This document shows positions 17,846 through 28,222 of a stretch of 64,000 nt of DNA, piece by piece (within the stretch, counting starts at the first letter, position 1; each line of letters starts with the position of its first letter). The notes below the pieces were generated by a model. The model was not told where the DNA came from. It saw only the letters and a program-made list of their open reading frames with translations, and searched no databases. Position numbers and translations under genes: made by a program. This stretch comes from Streptomyces cinerochromogenes (GTDB lineage Bacteria > Actinomycetota > Actinomycetes > Streptomycetales > Streptomycetaceae), in assembly GCF_014648635.1 (NCBI RefSeq), contig NZ_BMRM01000016.1, positions 124,001 through 188,000 on the forward strand, read 5' to 3'.

Positions 17846-19081
17846 TCAGCCGGTGTAGGTACCGGACTTGACGGGAACCCAGGCACCGTTCTTCACGGCG
17901 TACACGGTGAGCTGCTTGTTGGTGGCGTCGCCGTACTCGTCGAAGGAGACCTTGCCGGTCACGCCGTCGAAGGACACGTTCTGCATGGCCTCGGTGACCT
18001 TGGCGCGGGCGTCGGAGGGCAGCTTGCCGCCGTTGGCGTCGACGACCTTCTTCACGGCCTCGATGATCGCCCAGGCGGAGTCGTAGGCGTAACCGCCGTA
18101 GGCCGAGTAGTCCTCCTTGTAGCCGGCGGCCTTGTAGTCGCTCACGAACTGCTTGGCGGAGGGCAGGTCCTCGACCGGGGCGCCGACGGAGGTGGCCAGG
18201 TCGCCGGTGGCCTCGGCGCCCGCCAGCTTCATGAAGGTGTCGTCCTTGATGCCGTCGCCGCCGACCAGCGGGATCTTGGCGCCGGCGGCCTTGATCTGCT
18301 TGCTCAGCGGGCCGGCCTGCGGGTACTCGCCGCCGTAGTAGACGACCTGGGCGCCCGAGTTCTTCACCTTGGTGGCGACCGCGGAGAAGTCCTTGGCGTC
18401 GGGGTTGATGTGCTCGGTGCCGACCACCTTGCCGCCGAGCTTCTTGAACTCCTCGGTGAAGGTCGCGGCGAGGCCGGAGCCGTAGGTCTTCTTGTCGTCG
18501 ATGACGAAGACCTTCTTCTTCTTGGCGGTGTTGAAGACGTACTGGGCGGCGAACGGACCCTGGATGGCGTCCGTCGTCGCGGTGCGGAAGTACGCCTTGT
18601 ACGGGCGGACCTTCTTGTTCTGCCAGTCCTGGCCCTGGGTCAGCGCCGGGCCGGTGTTGGCCGGGGAGACCTCGACCAGCTTGGCGTCGTCGAAGACCTT
18701 CTGCATCGACTCGGCGACCGAGGAGTTCAGCGGGCCTACGACACCCAGAACCTCCTGCTCGGAGACCAATTTGGAGGCGTTCTGCTGGCCGGCGGACGGC
18801 TGCGCCTGGTCGTCGAGGGCCTCGATCTTGAAGGTGACGCCCTTGACGAACTTCTGCTTGTTGGCCTTCTGGACGGCGAGGTCGGCCGAGTTCTTGATGC
18901 CGAGGCCCATGGCGGACAGGTCGCCGGTCAGGGGGGAGTCGACGCCGATGACGACGGTGGAGCCGCCACCGTTGCCGGAGTCCGAGCCCTTGTCGCCGCT
19001 GTCGCGCGAGCCGCAGGCGGTGAGGGTGAGTGCTCCCGCCGCCAGCGCGGCGGTGATGGCGATAAGCGAACGTTGACGCAC
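17846..19081 (-). CDS. livK: Branched-chain amino-acid ABC transporter substrate-binding lipoprotein LivK
   Basis: A 411-residue periplasmic-binding-protein-like lipoprotein. After MRQRS, a hydrophobic stretch ends in the lipobox LTAC with Cys23, followed by a flexible Ser/Gly/Asp-rich linker. The mature part is a type I binding fold with VVIGVDSPLTGD at the start, as in Leu/Ile/Val-binding proteins. The GTG at 19081 is chosen because AAAGGA precedes it and the signal peptide then begins correctly; the frame is open eight codons further. It is the first gene of livKHMGF. A TAGAGT hexamer on the minus strand near 19178-19183 is a possible -10. Confidence 0.92.
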   Translation of the reverse strand: MRQRSLIAITAALAAGALTLTACGSRDSGDKGSDSGNGGGSTVVIGVDSPLTGDLSAMGLGIKNSADLAVQKANKQKFVKGVTFKIEALDDQAQPSAGQQNASKLVSEQEVLGVVGPLNSSVAESMQKVFDDAKLVEVSPANTGPALTQGQDWQNKKVRPYKAYFRTATTDAIQGPFAAQYVFNTAKKKKVFVIDDKKTYGSGLAATFTEEFKKLGGKVVGTEHINPDAKDFSAVATKVKNSGAQVVYYGGEYPQAGPLSKQIKAAGAKIPLVGGDGIKDDTFMKLAGAEATGDLATSVGAPVEDLPSAKQFVSDYKAAGYKEDYSAYGGYAYDSAWAIIEAVKKVVDANGGKLPSDARAKVTEAMQNVSFDGVTGKVSFDEYGDATNKQLTVYAVKNGAWVPVKSGTYTG

Positions 19082-19309
19082 GATCAGTCCTTTCCCCAGG
19101 CACAACCGCTTCCCCGTGGAAGCGGTCGAGTCGCGCGCCGCGCTGAATTGGACAATCCGAAGGCGCGGTGACTGGCCGTGACTCTAAGCGTGTGTGGGGA
19201 ACGTGGAGGAGTGTCTGACCGAGGCTGTGACGCTCTTGTTATGACACGACGTAATGCAGAGCGGTACCGGGTGGGGTGGTAGGTGGAATTCAGGTGGATT
19301 CGCGCTGTC

Positions 19310-19336
19310 CACATTCTGAGAATGTGCAGGACCTGC
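19310..19336. promoter_or_regulatory. Operator-like palindromes upstream of livK
   Basis: CACATTCTGAGAATGTG (19310-19326) is a perfect 17-bp palindrome with 8-bp arms around one central base, and it abuts a second palindrome GCAGGACCTGC (19326-19336). It is AT-richer than its surroundings and lies in the 290-bp gap between livK and the next gene's stop, about 230 bp from the livK start. It looks like a binding site for a dimeric regulator; which gene it controls is not known. Confidence 0.45.
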
Positions 19337-19371
19337 CATGATCATTCCAGGCGTCTCGACGGTTTTGGTGA

Positions 19372-19989
19372 TTACCGATTTCTGTTGCTGCAGGCTACTT
19401 CCAGGGCGTGGGAGAGGTCCTGTGCGTAGTGCGGGCCCGGGATGAAGCTCTGCTCCTGTATTGCGCGTGTATTACGCAGAGTTACGTCCAGGAAAGGCAG
19501 TCCGGCGTTCCTGGGGGCTTTTCCGCATTCGGTCACGTGCATCGTTATGGTGATCTTGCGGGCCGAATCCACCCGGATCCGGAACGGCGCGGGCGGATCC
19601 GTGGTCACGGACAGCCCCGCGTACGGCTGGATCACGCGGGTCACGGTGACCGGCGGCCCGGACGCCACGCTCACCAGAACGGCGAAGCTGAAACTGTGCG
19701 GCGGGGCGCCCGCCGGAGCGGGCCGGGCGTCGAGATAGGTCAGGTCCACCACCTGGGCGGGGTACGGCACTTGGGGGTACGGGCGCCTCGCGTGCGCGGT
19801 CGGCTGCTGCGGGCGGGTGGCGTAGAGATAGCCGCCGCCCGAGAGCAGGACGGCCGCGGCGGCGAGCGCGGCGGCGATCCGCCGCCGGCGGGCGTACCGG
19901 GCCGCCAGGGGTGCGGGCGCGTCCTCCTCCCGCCGGCTCTCCCACGCGCGCGTGCCCTCACCGGGCTCCGGCGGACCGATGCCGCTCAT
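19372..19989 (-). CDS. Hypothetical single-pass membrane protein
   Basis: A 205-residue protein I do not recognise. It has a charged cytoplasmic N-terminus (1-36) ending in RRRR, one transmembrane helix at about 37-57, and an extracellular domain of about 145 residues with two cysteines (in TECGKAP and the C-terminal EVACSNRNR) that could form a disulfide. The domain looks beta-rich ('SFAVLVSVASGPPVTVTRV'). The ATG at 19989 overlaps the stop of the upstream lipoprotein gene as ATGA, so the two are co-translated and probably act together at the cell surface. No homologue with known function comes to mind. Confidence 0.75.
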   Translation of the reverse strand: MSGIGPPEPGEGTRAWESRREEDAPAPLAARYARRRRIAAALAAAAVLLSGGGYLYATRPQQPTAHARRPYPQVPYPAQVVDLTYLDARPAPAGAPPHSFSFAVLVSVASGPPVTVTRVIQPYAGLSVTTDPPAPFRIRVDSARKITITMHVTECGKAPRNAGLPFLDVTLRNTRAIQEQSFIPGPHYAQDLSHALEVACSNRNR

Positions 19990-20423
19990 GTCCAGGGACC
20001 TCCGCTCGGGGTCCCGCGGCGGTAGCGCTCGGTGCACGCCCTATGCGCCTGACGGTCGATCAACTCATCGGCCGCTTCGCGTCCTTGACGTCGCTTCACG
20101 GACCGGGCGGCGTCCACGACGTCTCGCAGGATCTGGTACTGGCCGTGGGACAGCCCCATCGACTGGTAGTCGCCGTAGGTGTCGCCGTCGAGCGCCTTGC
20201 GCGACCAGTGGGTGACGAGGGCGGCACAGAGGTCGGCGTCGGATGTGGGTGTGGCGGCGGAGGTGGTGGTGGAGACGGGGGTGGGGGCGGAAGTGGGGGA
20301 GGAGCGCGTGCGGTCGGGGGTGTGGCTCGGCCCGTCACAGCCCGTCGCGCACCACACGGCCGGCAGCGCCAGCCAGAACACCAGGAACCTCACCCCTCGA
20401 CGGAGGCCTCCTCGCCGTCCCAT
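19986..20423 (-). CDS. Putative small lipoprotein, coupled to the membrane protein
   Basis: A 145-residue protein with an Arg-rich start (MGRRGGLRRG), a hydrophobic segment FLVFWLALPAVWCATGC whose last residues (ATGC) approximate a lipobox, then a Ser/Thr/Pro-rich linker (about 28-62) and a helical domain of about 80 residues. This is the architecture of a lipid-anchored exported protein. Its stop overlaps the next ATG by 4 nt. I do not recognise the domain. The lipobox is imperfect, so an ordinary anchor or signal is possible. Confidence 0.65.
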   Translation of the reverse strand: MGRRGGLRRGVRFLVFWLALPAVWCATGCDGPSHTPDRTRSSPTSAPTPVSTTTSAATPTSDADLCAALVTHWSRKALDGDTYGDYQSMGLSHGQYQILRDVVDAARSVKRRQGREAADELIDRQAHRACTERYRRGTPSGGPWT

Positions 20424-20693
20424 GTGCCGAAGCTAAGGGGAGGGAGGGCGAGGGGCAACGCTCCGGCGGGCCCGTGGTGAGGTTCCGACCCGGGCTGAGG
20501 CTGCGGTGGGTCCGGGGCTGGGGTGGCGGTGGGTCCGGGACCGGCTTCGCGTGAGCCTGGACTCGGCTCGCGGCGGATCGGGGCTCAGCTTGTGGCGCGC
20601 CCCGGTCCGCGCTCGCGCCCGCGCCCGGTCCCGCGTCCCGGTCCGCGCGCCGGTCCTGGCTTTCGGAGGGCCCGGTTCCCGGTGGGCCCGGGT

Positions 20694-21185
20694 TCAGCTT
20701 GCGGTGGGCTCCGCGGAGGCGCCGTCGCCCGGCCGTACGTCCCGGAGGAGGCAGGTCAGCCGGGCGGTGCAGACCCGGCGGCCCTCCTCGTCGCTGATCA
20801 CGATCTCGTACGTCGCCGTCGACCGCCCCCGGTGCACCGGCGTGGCCACGCCCGTCACCAGGCCGGAGCGGACCCCGCGGTGGTGGGTGCAGTTCAGGTC
20901 CACACCGACCGCGATCTTCGAGGCGCCGCCGTGCAGCATGGAGCCGACCGAGCCCAGGGTCTCCGCCAGGACCGCGGAGGCGCCGCCGTGCAGCAGGCCG
21001 TACGGCTGGGTGTTGCCCTCCACGGGCATGGTCCCGACGACCTTCTCCGCCGCGGCCTCCAGGATCTGCACCCCCATCCGCGTGCCCAGGTGCCCGGCCG
21101 AGAACAGGGCGGGCAGGTCCACACCGAGCGACGCGTACTCGTCGATGACCTCCTGCGGGAACTTCACTTGCTGCTGCTCACCCAT
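20694..21185 (-). CDS. PaaI-type hotdog thioesterase
   Basis: A 163-residue single-hotdog acyl-CoA thioesterase. The catalytic helix region is PYGLLHGGASAVLAETLGSV (about 63-82), and the later strand block HRGRSTATYEIVISDEEGRRV is typical of the PaaI/YbgC group. It would hydrolyse an acyl- or aryl-CoA; the substrate cannot be predicted. The ATG at 21185 starts at the first residue of the family alignment, and the frame upstream only shadows the next gene. An 18-bp inverted repeat lies 34 nt upstream and may be an operator. Confidence 0.85.
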   Translation of the reverse strand: MGEQQQVKFPQEVIDEYASLGVDLPALFSAGHLGTRMGVQILEAAAEKVVGTMPVEGNTQPYGLLHGGASAVLAETLGSVGSMLHGGASKIAVGVDLNCTHHRGVRSGLVTGVATPVHRGRSTATYEIVISDEEGRRVCTARLTCLLRDVRPGDGASAEPTAS

Positions 21186-21219
21186 GGGCCCGGCTCCGTT
21201 CGTCGTCAGCTGTCGGCTC

Positions 21220-21232
21220 ACTGAGCAAACGC

Positions 21233-21237
<5 letters not shown>
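21220..21237. promoter_or_regulatory. TetR-operator-like inverted repeat before the thioesterase gene
   Basis: ACTGAGCAAACGCTCAGT has perfect 7-bp arms around AAAC, the size and form of operators used by TetR-family regulators of acyl-CoA genes. It lies 34 nt upstream of the thioesterase start and overlaps the 3' end of the oxidoreductase gene, so a terminator role is also possible, although the stem is short. Confidence 0.45.
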
Positions 21238-23545
<2,308 letters not shown>

Positions 23546-23820
23546 CGCACGGTCCCCTTCGACTGCGTGTGAGAAGTACGGTGCCGATCCTCCCACGGGT
23601 CACCGACAACGGTGCCGGTCGGGTGGACGGGAGCGGGAGCACGGCCTGCTTCCTCTGCCGCCTTCCTCTGCCGCCTTCCTTTGTCCGCCTCCTCCGCTCC
23701 TCTGTCTTCAGCCTGCCTGCTCGGTCACCCGCTGCTCCGGGCCGGGCCCGTGTGGCGGTGCTCACGCGCGCCGCGGTAGCGCGGCCCGGGTTGTCAGTGG
23801 CTCGTGGCAGGATCGGGGAC

Positions 23821-26547
23821 GTGGCAGAGACAGCATCGAAGCAGACCGACAAGACCCCCGGCGGTACCCGTCCCCGGCTGATGCTCATGGACGGGCACTC
23901 GCTGGCCTACCGCGCGTTCTTCGCGCTGCCCGCGGAGAACTTCACGACCGCGACGGGCCAGCCGACGAACGCGATCTACGGCTTCGCGTCGATGCTGGCC
24001 AACACCCTGCGTGACGAGGCGCCCACGCACTTCGCCGTGGCCTTCGACGTGTCCCGCAAGACCTGGCGCTCCGAGCGGTTCACCGAGTACAAGGCGAACC
24101 GCTCCAAGACTCCGGACGAGTTCAAGGGCCAGGTCGAGCTGATCGGCGAGCTGCTCGACGCGATGCACGCCCCGCGCTTCGCCGTCGAGGGGTACGAGGC
24201 GGACGACGTCATCGCCACCCTCGCCACCCAGGCCGAGGCCGAGGGCTTCGAGGTGCTGATCGTCACCGGCGACCGCGACTCCTTCCAGCTGGTCACCGAG
24301 AACACCACGGTGCTCTACCCGACGAAGGGCGTCTCGGAGCTGACCCGGTTCACCCCGGAGAAGGTTTTCGAGAAGTACGGCTTGACGCCCGCCCAGTACC
24401 CGGACTTCGCCGCCCTGCGCGGCGACCCGTCCGACAACCTCCCCGGCATCCCCGGCGTCGGCGAGAAGACCGCCGCGAAGTGGATCAACCAGTTCGGCTC
24501 GTTCGCCGAGCTGGTCGAGCGGGTCGAGGAGGTCAAGGGCAAGGCCGGGCAGAACCTCCGGGACCACCTGGAGTCCGTCAAGCTCAACCGCGTCCTCACC
24601 GAGCTGGAGCGCCAGGTCGAGCTGCCGAGGACGGTCACCGACCTGGAGCGGGCCCCGTACGACCGCAAGGCCGTCGCGATGATCCTGGACACCCTGGAGA
24701 TCCGCAACCCGTCCCTGCGCGAGCGCCTCTTCGCCGTCGACCCCGGCACGGAGGAGGCCGAGACCACTCCGGTCACCACCGACGGCGTGGAGATCGACGG
24801 CAGGATCCTGCGCACCGGCGAGCTGGCCCCCTGGCTCGCCGAGCACGGGGCCGCGACCCTGGGCGTGGCCACCGTCGACACCTGGGCGCTGGGCACCGGC
24901 TCGGTCGCCGAGGTCGCCCTCGCCGAGGCCGGGGGAGCGGCGGCCTGGTTCGACCCGTCCGAGCTGGACGAGGCCGACGAGAACGCCTTCGCGGCCTGGC
25001 TGGCCGACGCGGACCGCCCCAAGGTGCTCCACAACGCCAAGGGTGCCATGCGCGTCTTCGCCGAGCACGGCTGGAGCGTCGAGGGCGTGCGCATGGACAC
25101 CGCGCTCGCCGCCTACCTGGTCAAGCCCGGCCGCCGCTCCTTCGATCTCGACGCGCTGTCGATGGAGTACCTGCACCGCGAGCTGGCCCCCGCCGCCGCG
25201 GCCGACGGCCAGCTGGCCTTCGGCGCGGACGAGGGCGCCGAGGCCGAGGCCCTGATGGTCCAGGCCCGCGCCGTCCTGGACCTCGGCACGGCCTTCGAGG
25301 GCCGCCTCGAGGAGGTGGGCGCCGCCGACCTGCTCCGGGACGTGGAGCTGCCCACGTCCGCGCTGCTCGCCCGCATGGAGCGGCACGGCATCGCGGCGGA
25401 CCGGCCGCACCTCGAAGCGATGGAGCAGATGTTCGCCGGCGCGGTCCAGCAGGCCGTGAAGGAGGCGCACGCCGCGGCCGGCCACGAGTTCAACCTGGGC
25501 TCGCCCAAGCAGCTCCAGGAGGTCCTCTTCGGCGAGCTGGCGCTGCCGAAGACGAAGAAGACCAAGACCGGCTACACCACCGACGCCGACGCGCTGGCCT
25601 GGCTCGCCACCCAGACCGACAGCGAACTGCCGGTGATCATGCTCCGGCACCGGGAGCAGGCCAAGCTCCGGGTCACCGTCGAGGGCCTGATCAAGACCAT
25701 CGCGGGCGACGGCCGTATCCACACCACCTTCAACCAGACGGTGGCCGCGACCGGACGCCTCTCCTCCACGGACCCGAACCTCCAGAACATCCCGGTCCGC
25801 ACGGACGAGGGCCGGGCGATCCGCCGGGGCTTCGTGGTCGGCGAGGGCTTCGAGTCCCTGATGACCGCGGACTACAGCCAGATCGAGCTGCGCGTGATGG
25901 CCCACCTCTCCGAGGACGAGGGCCTGATCCAGGCGTTCACCTCCGGCGAGGACCTGCACACCACCGCCGCCTCCCAGGTGTTCGGCGTCGAGCCCGGCGC
26001 GGTGGACGCGGAGATGCGCCGCAAGATCAAGGCGATGTCCTACGGCCTTGCGTACGGCCTGTCCGCGTTCGGCCTCTCCCAGCAGCTGAACATCGAGGCG
26101 GCCGAGGCCCGCGCCCTGATGGACGCCTACTTCGAGCGCTTCGGCGGGGTGCGGGACTACCTGCGCCGAGCGGTCGACGAGGCCCGGGCCACGGGCTACA
26201 CGGCGACGCTCTTCGGCCGCCGCCGGTACCTGCCCGACCTCAACAGCGACAACCGCCAGCGCCGCGAGGCGGCCGAGCGCATGGCCCTCAACGCGCCCAT
26301 CCAGGGCACGGCGGCGGACATCGTGAAGATCGCCATGCTCAAGGTGGACGGCGCCCTGCGGGAGGCGGACCTCAAGTCCCGCATGCTCCTCCAGGTCCAC
26401 GACGAAATCGTCCTGGAGATCGCCCCCGGCGAGCGGGCGGCCGCGGAGGAGATCGTCCGCCGCGAGATGGCGGGCGCCGTGGACCTGCGGGCCCCGCTGG
26501 ACGTCTCGGTGGGCGTGGGCCCGGACTGGGAATCGGCGGCCCACTAG
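23821..26547 (+). CDS. polA: DNA polymerase I
   Basis: A 908-residue DNA polymerase I used in Okazaki-fragment maturation and repair. Residues 1-310 form the 5'-3' exonuclease (LMLMDGHSLAYRAFFALP, EGYEADDVIATLA, VTGDRDSFQLV). The middle domain (about 330-520) corresponds to the 3'-5' exonuclease but reads TLGVATVDTWAL where a proofreading enzyme has a DxE motif, so proofreading is probably absent, as in other actinobacteria. The polymerase domain has TADYSQIELRVMAHLS, the RRKIKAMSYGLAYGLS finger helix and the LQVHDEIVLE motif C. The GTG at 23821 gives the family start; CAGGAT lies 7 nt upstream and no clear Shine-Dalgarno is present. Confidence 0.97.
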   Translation: MAETASKQTDKTPGGTRPRLMLMDGHSLAYRAFFALPAENFTTATGQPTNAIYGFASMLANTLRDEAPTHFAVAFDVSRKTWRSERFTEYKANRSKTPDEFKGQVELIGELLDAMHAPRFAVEGYEADDVIATLATQAEAEGFEVLIVTGDRDSFQLVTENTTVLYPTKGVSELTRFTPEKVFEKYGLTPAQYPDFAALRGDPSDNLPGIPGVGEKTAAKWINQFGSFAELVERVEEVKGKAGQNLRDHLESVKLNRVLTELERQVELPRTVTDLERAPYDRKAVAMILDTLEIRNPSLRERLFAVDPGTEEAETTPVTTDGVEIDGRILRTGELAPWLAEHGAATLGVATVDTWALGTGSVAEVALAEAGGAAAWFDPSELDEADENAFAAWLADADRPKVLHNAKGAMRVFAEHGWSVEGVRMDTALAAYLVKPGRRSFDLDALSMEYLHRELAPAAAADGQLAFGADEGAEAEALMVQARAVLDLGTAFEGRLEEVGAADLLRDVELPTSALLARMERHGIAADRPHLEAMEQMFAGAVQQAVKEAHAAAGHEFNLGSPKQLQEVLFGELALPKTKKTKTGYTTDADALAWLATQTDSELPVIMLRHREQAKLRVTVEGLIKTIAGDGRIHTTFNQTVAATGRLSSTDPNLQNIPVRTDEGRAIRRGFVVGEGFESLMTADYSQIELRVMAHLSEDEGLIQAFTSGEDLHTTAASQVFGVEPGAVDAEMRRKIKAMSYGLAYGLSAFGLSQQLNIEAAEARALMDAYFERFGGVRDYLRRAVDEARATGYTATLFGRRRYLPDLNSDNRQRREAAERMALNAPIQGTAADIVKIAMLKVDGALREADLKSRMLLQVHDEIVLEIAPGERAAAEEIVRREMAGAVDLRAPLDVSVGVGPDWESAAH

Positions 26548-26563
26548 CCGGGCGGTGCGTGAG

Positions 26564-26608
26564 CGGGGAGGGGCGTCTCGGCCCGGCCGAGGCCGGCGCG
26601 CCTCCCCG
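26564..26608 (+). terminator. Candidate terminator after polA
   Basis: CGGGGAGG (26564-26571) pairs with CCTCCCCG (26601-26608), enclosing a second hairpin CTCGG/CCGAG at 26577-26591. It lies 17 nt after the polA stop. There is no T-run, which is common in this group. Confidence 0.55.
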
Positions 26609-26701
26609 GTCCTCTCACGCCGCCGGGACGGCGCACCCGCCACAACCCGAACGGACCCCGCCAAAACGCCCCCCACCCCCCGCAGCCGCAACACTGCGGG
26701 C

Positions 26702-27130
26702 ATGGGTATACGCATGCTTCACCGCCGGACGCCCGTGGCAGCCACCGGGGTCTGGGCGGACACCGCCTCGGCGCAGGCCCTCCCCGCCGCGCCGGTCCCG
26801 GCCCTCGCGGCCGACGCAAGCACCGCCCGCATCCCCGCCGACCTGGCCACGGTCCTGCGCACCGCCACCGAACGGCTCCGCGGCAGACTCACCGGCCGTA
26901 CGGCCCGCACCCCCGACTGGCGCCAGTGGACCGACCTGGCCCGCGGCTATCTCGCCCTCGTGCTCACCCTGGTCCCCAGCGCCCGCCCCCGGCCCACCGT
27001 GACGGTCTTCGTCGCCTCCCTCACCGAGAGACCGGCCACCCCCGGCCCGCACCGGCCGGCTCACCGGACCTCCCCGGACCCGCCGGACTCCCCGGCCCCC
27101 CGGGACCGGCGGCCGGACGCCGGGCCCTGA
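26702..27130 (+). CDS. Hypothetical protein, small Ala/Arg/Pro-rich
   Basis: A 142-residue ORF I do not recognise. After MGIRMLHRRTPVAATG it has an Ala-rich stretch and a central helical part (about 45-100, 'IPADLATVLRTATERLRGRL' then WRQWTDLARGYLALVLTLV), and it ends in a Pro/Arg-rich tail. Third-position GC is high as in real genes. There is no clear ribosome binding site: the seven-base arms of an inverted repeat (CCCGCAG/CTGCGGG, 26679-26700) end one base before the ATG. Its last 110 bp overlap the convergent DUF4184 gene; the true stop of one of the two, or their expression, needs proof. Confidence 0.55.
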   Translation: MGIRMLHRRTPVAATGVWADTASAQALPAAPVPALAADASTARIPADLATVLRTATERLRGRLTGRTARTPDWRQWTDLARGYLALVLTLVPSARPRPTVTVFVASLTERPATPGPHRPAHRTSPDPPDSPAPRDRRPDAGP

Positions 27131-27905
27131 ACCAGGCGGCGTACAGCAGCAGCCCCAGGACCGTCCCCGCGCCCACACCGAAGCACAGCGTGGGCACCAG
27201 TTCCCACGGCCCCGCCGCCCTGCCCTGCGCCCGCCACCGCGCCGTCCGCTGTGCCGCCCCGGCCAGCGCACAGCCGCCGATCAGCGCGAGCCCCCACCAC
27301 CGGTCCCGCACGGACAGCATCCGCGCCCCCGCCGGTACCCCGCCCGGCGCCCGCCGCAGCGCACGGACCACGAACACCGCGAGCACCACGGCACCCGCCA
27401 CCGACGACCCGTACTGCAACCAGGTGAACAGCGGCATGCCCCCGAGGCGCTCCCGCCCGATGGCCGGAACCAGCCGCGTACCCCACCGGTCGTGATGCGT
27501 GAACGCGTCCCACACCACATGGGTGAGCGCGCCGAGCACCGCCGAGCCGTACCACCACCCCGCCGACGCGGCCCGTACGCGCGCGCGTGGCGCACCGCAG
27601 CGCAACAGGGCGGCCGGCCGCCCCTGCCAGGCCGGCGGCAGCAGCGCGAGCAACGGCTCCCGGACCAGCAGCCACAGCCCCACGAGCGCCCACGCGATGA
27701 GCACGTCGACCGTGACGACCCCGGTGAACGCGTGCGTGACCGTGCCGAACTCCATGCCGCCCGGCAGAACACCCGCCGCGTAGTACGGCATGTCCGGCGC
27801 GCAGGACCCCGCGACGAGCACCGCCGGCACCAGCCGGCCCCGGCCCCCGCCGTCCCGGCGGATCGCGGGCAGCACGGCCGCCGCATGACTGAGCGTGAAC
27901 GGCAA
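27021..27905 (-). CDS. DUF4184 family integral membrane protein
   Basis: A 294-residue membrane protein that begins (M)PFTLSHAAAVLP, the hallmark of DUF4184, if the TTG at 27905 is the start; an upstream reading is open but has no family similarity. Histidines and aspartates lie in conserved positions (SHAAAVLP, CAPDMPYY, THVVWDAFTHHD), resembling membrane-embedded metal-dependent hydrolases of the YdjM/DUF457 type. About seven hydrophobic segments are visible. The function is unknown. The C-terminal 35 residues are Gly/Pro-rich and antisense to the end of the preceding gene. Confidence 0.75.
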   Translation of the reverse strand: MPFTLSHAAAVLPAIRRDGGGRGRLVPAVLVAGSCAPDMPYYAAGVLPGGMEFGTVTHAFTGVVTVDVLIAWALVGLWLLVREPLLALLPPAWQGRPAALLRCGAPRARVRAASAGWWYGSAVLGALTHVVWDAFTHHDRWGTRLVPAIGRERLGGMPLFTWLQYGSSVAGAVVLAVFVVRALRRAPGGVPAGARMLSVRDRWWGLALIGGCALAGAAQRTARWRAQGRAAGPWELVPTLCFGVGAGTVLGLLLYAAWFRARRPAAGPGGPGSPAGPGRSGEPAGAGRGWPVSR

Positions 27906-28222
27906 CAGAACCCCCGGAGCGGTCGGCGGCCCGGATTCCCGCGCCGGTGATCGGCTCCGCCCAGTATGCGTGACCGCCGTCAGGGCGCACGCACGACAAC
28001 GACAGTTGGCCAACCGGTGAAAACGGGGCGCGAACGGGTGCCCGCTCCAAGCAAGTTGTCGTAGGGTCACCTGCGGCGCCGCACGGGCGCACGGTCGTGC
28101 CCAGGTCCCACGCAGCGAAAGGCGGAACAGGGGCAACCAGATCACCGGGTCAACCGTCACACCAGAGCGAGGCAGACAGACGGAGAAGGACGCACCGACG
28201 TCCACGGGAGGGGTTTCACTCT
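27906..28222. other. 317-bp divergent intergenic region, promoter of the transglycosylase gene
   Basis: It holds no gene. It contains a 10-bp palindrome GTTGGCCAAC (28005-28014) and TAGGGT (28062-28067), a likely -10 element for the plus-strand gene, which would leave a leader of about 150 nt. I compared the leader with the ydaO (cyclic di-AMP) riboswitch that often precedes Streptomyces cell-wall hydrolases and did not find its conserved motifs. Confidence 0.4.

Noticed and set aside
20424..20693. Hidden gene in the G-rich gap before the thioesterase
   Set aside because: Frames there are low-complexity Arg/Pro/Gly strings without start signals.
28060..28222. Possible ydaO (cyclic di-AMP) riboswitch before the lytic transglycosylase
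   Set aside because: The leader has no GGGGTGAA-type or other ydaO core motif that I can find, although Streptomyces cell-wall hydrolases often have this riboswitch.
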